Source: CAYMUL01 sp964393605 (lineage in GTDB: Bacteria > Bacteroidota > Ignavibacteria > Ignavibacteriales > Ignavibacteriaceae). Taken from it: DNA of 32,834 bases. This document shows, in pieces, positions 32,301 to 32,834 of the stretch. The notes under the pieces are model-generated. The model was not told the origin of the DNA, did no database searches, and saw only the letters and a list, made by a program, of their open reading frames with translations. Numbering within the stretch: position 1 is the first letter of the stretch; every line of letters starts with the position of its first letter. The stretch covers positions 1 to 32,834 of the forward strand of contig CAYMUL010000035.1 of the NCBI GenBank assembly GCA_964393605.1, written 5' to 3'. The position numbers and the translations under genes are program-made.

Positions 32301-32701
32301 CCACCGCCGACTTCAATTCGTGTTGTTGCCGTCTCTAAAATATTTTTTGCCGGAAGGGAAGCATCGAGCAATTCATACGGCGCAAGCAAAATAAAATTTT
32401 CATCCTTTGCAATTGCCGAAAGCACGTCTTGAATTTTTTCAGGATTACCCGACTCGGTTTTAATAATATTTAATTTCGGTTCGAGCAATTTCAATTCAAT
32501 TTCAATCTCATTCATTTCTTTTGTTTCAGCGCTGAGAATCAGAAATTGTTTGCGCGAATGTGCGGCATTTAAAATAAAAAAACTTCTCGCGGCACCATAG
32601 AGAGGAGTTGTAAAAACGAGATTTCCATTTGCTCTATTTAAAATAGATAAAGCTCTTCCGGCACTTTGTTCAGTGCCGAAGAGCGATTCAATTATATTCA
32701 T
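29318..32701 (-). CDS. mfd: Transcription-repair coupling factor
   Basis: A full-length Mfd (1127 residues) that displaces RNA polymerase stalled at DNA damage and recruits UvrA. Domains in order: a UvrB-like UvrA-binding module (about 10-340, with YSLRGSIIDFW and RIEFDGDFIESIRYFD), the CarD-like polymerase-interaction domain (434-490, KIGDYLVHEAYGIGKYSGL), then the RecG-like translocase with Walker A GDVGFGKTEIA (586-596), DEEH (687-690), TATPIPRTLNLSLLGARDLS and QLRGRVGRSDRQAYAYF. The C-terminal TRCF domain includes LGIPKSFMPEQMDRLSFY and DRFGDLPERV. No truncation or missing motif is seen. A housekeeping gene. Confidence 0.96.
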   Translation of the reverse strand: MNIIESLFGTEQSAGRALSILNRANGNLVFTTPLYGAARSFFILNAAHSRKQFLILSAETKEMNEIEIELKLLEPKLNIIKTESGNPEKIQDVLSAIAKDENFILLAPYELLDASLPAKNILETATTRIEVGGGISYDDLISYLIELKFTNEEFVENPGEYSLRGSIIDFWSFSERSPARIEFDGDFIESIRYFDFESQRSIERVHSVSLSAKVSESSPLNNATIFDYLHEPVVLCRAIELERMHQEKVEIVKHNYESPEELQILSEIIGEENIPEDVESVSQAEISEVKIKKNVFDFLAKQNADIFIEDEFGVKGERFNFELATTPIINGKYEILFETVKKYCNDGFKTIIATENDLQTKRLSELLSEINNEIENLLLDGRLRIVTMPVKSGFINKKNKTLFLTDYEIFNKPFRTKIPAAKKISKARSKDLSSIKIGDYLVHEAYGIGKYSGLHTIKIGEVNQESMKLLYNDGGVVYVNLNYLHLVKKYSSKEGLTPTLSTLGTGEWTNTKKKTKKRIKEFARDLIRLYAQRKSAQGFSFSQDTIWQNELEASFIYEDTPDQVKVTDEVKQDMQASNPMDRLVCGDVGFGKTEIAVRAAFKAVQDGKQVAALVPTTILAEQHFNTFSDRLSQFPVKIAALSRFQTKAEQNKIVKDLTDGNIDIVIGTHRLLSKDVKFKELGLLIIDEEHRFGVSAKDKLKSFKVNVDCLTLTATPIPRTLNLSLLGARDLSIIATPPPNRQPIYTIVDIFDIEKIKHWISKELNRNGQIYFVHDRVSSIEKLSSYILKYMPHIKIGVAHGQMKPAQLEEVIHSFMNRKFDVLLSTKIIESGIDIPNVNTMIVNRADRFGLAELHQLRGRVGRSDRQAYAYFLVPSMSGINKRSIKRLQAIEEFAELGSGFSLSMRDLEIRGAGNLLGNEQSGFINEVGFDLYLKMINEAVEELKTEEFNEIFKQLPKTKMISEPTIDTHFELGIPKSFMPEQMDRLSFYTSLYSVASEDELNEIVEELKDRFGDLPERVLLLIDTARLRFYASHALFARVRIQQKLLEIFLPESKGDSFFEIYFKNLLNLIVTKYKDKIAFSQKDKSVKLQIVNRWNDDFEAIHFLIDVAKEVSLIVAKGNEVSLN

Positions 32702-32760
32702 ATACTTTCAAAAAATTACCGCGCAAAATAGAAATTTTATTTTGCCGATTTTCGTTTAAC

Positions 32761-32793
32761 CAAAATTATTTTAAAATATCCATATCTGTCCAA
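32761..32793 (-). promoter_or_regulatory. Possible mfd promoter
   Basis: On the minus strand TTG (32793-32791) and TAATTTTG (32768-32761) match the Bacteroidota elements, with a 22-nt spacer that is slightly long. It lies about 60 nt before the mfd ATG. Nothing else is recognised in 32702-32834. Confidence 0.3.
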
Positions 32794-32834
32794 AACGATA
32801 AAAAAAATCCCTCAAATAAAAATGGTAAATTTGA

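Overview
This is an AT-rich, gene-dense bacterial chromosome segment carrying a complete nitrate-respiration locus, molybdenum-cofactor genes, nitrosative-stress proteins and, at the left end, a small carbamoyltransferase operon. The organism is probably in the Bacteroidota/Ignavibacteriota/Chlorobiota group. This rests on near-perfect Bacteroidota-type promoter elements (TTG, about 20 nt, TAnnTTTG), few strong Shine-Dalgarno sequences, and the mix of gene families. It is an inference; no rRNA or tRNA gene lies in the window to confirm it. A facultatively anaerobic nitrate reducer fits the content.

Left end (39-6836): a minus-strand operon with touching or overlapping genes encodes a secreted two-domain PpiC/SurA-like isomerase, a NodU-type carbamoyltransferase, an SxtJ-family membrane protein, a 52-residue DUF5989 membrane protein and a nucleotidyltransferase-fold protein. 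A divergent gene encodes a membrane-anchored SGNH hydrolase with TPR repeats. The set looks like an undescribed envelope or secreted-product modification system.

6840-10700: a Spx/ArsC-like protein, an OsmC peroxiredoxin with a clear terminator, the NAD-salvage pair pncB-pncA, and a minus-strand toxin-antitoxin locus. The TA locus is a HigB/Gp49-type toxin followed by an XRE antitoxin, with a palindromic operator on a consensus promoter. A frameshifted remnant of another antitoxin-like gene lies downstream.

10820-15496: a minus-strand seven-gene operon: CMD-family protein, single-domain chromate-type transporter, moaA, moaC, a MOSC-domain protein, moeA, mobA. Together these supply early and late steps of Mo-bisMGD cofactor synthesis, which NarG needs. 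MPT synthase (MoaD/E) and a MoaB/Mog adenylyltransferase are not in the window.

15497-18322: tandem palindromic repeats, then a hemerythrin-domain protein, a RIC/ScdA-type iron-sulfur repair protein and a DoxX membrane protein, all minus strand. The gap upstream of doxX (17857-18322) holds a highly structured putative RNA ending in an intrinsic terminator, then a second palindromic repeat cluster. A TehA/SLAC1-type transporter follows on the plus strand.

19478-29288: the minus-strand nar operon in the order narC (diheme cytochrome c), narG, narH, narJ, narI, narK. NarK carries an unusual periplasmic insertion of about 85 residues, and a long palindromic repeat separates narG from narH. Upstream is a DUF2269-like membrane protein, and the window closes with a full-length mfd. 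The layout couples nitrate uptake and reduction, cofactor supply, and defence against the nitrite and nitric oxide that nitrate respiration produces.
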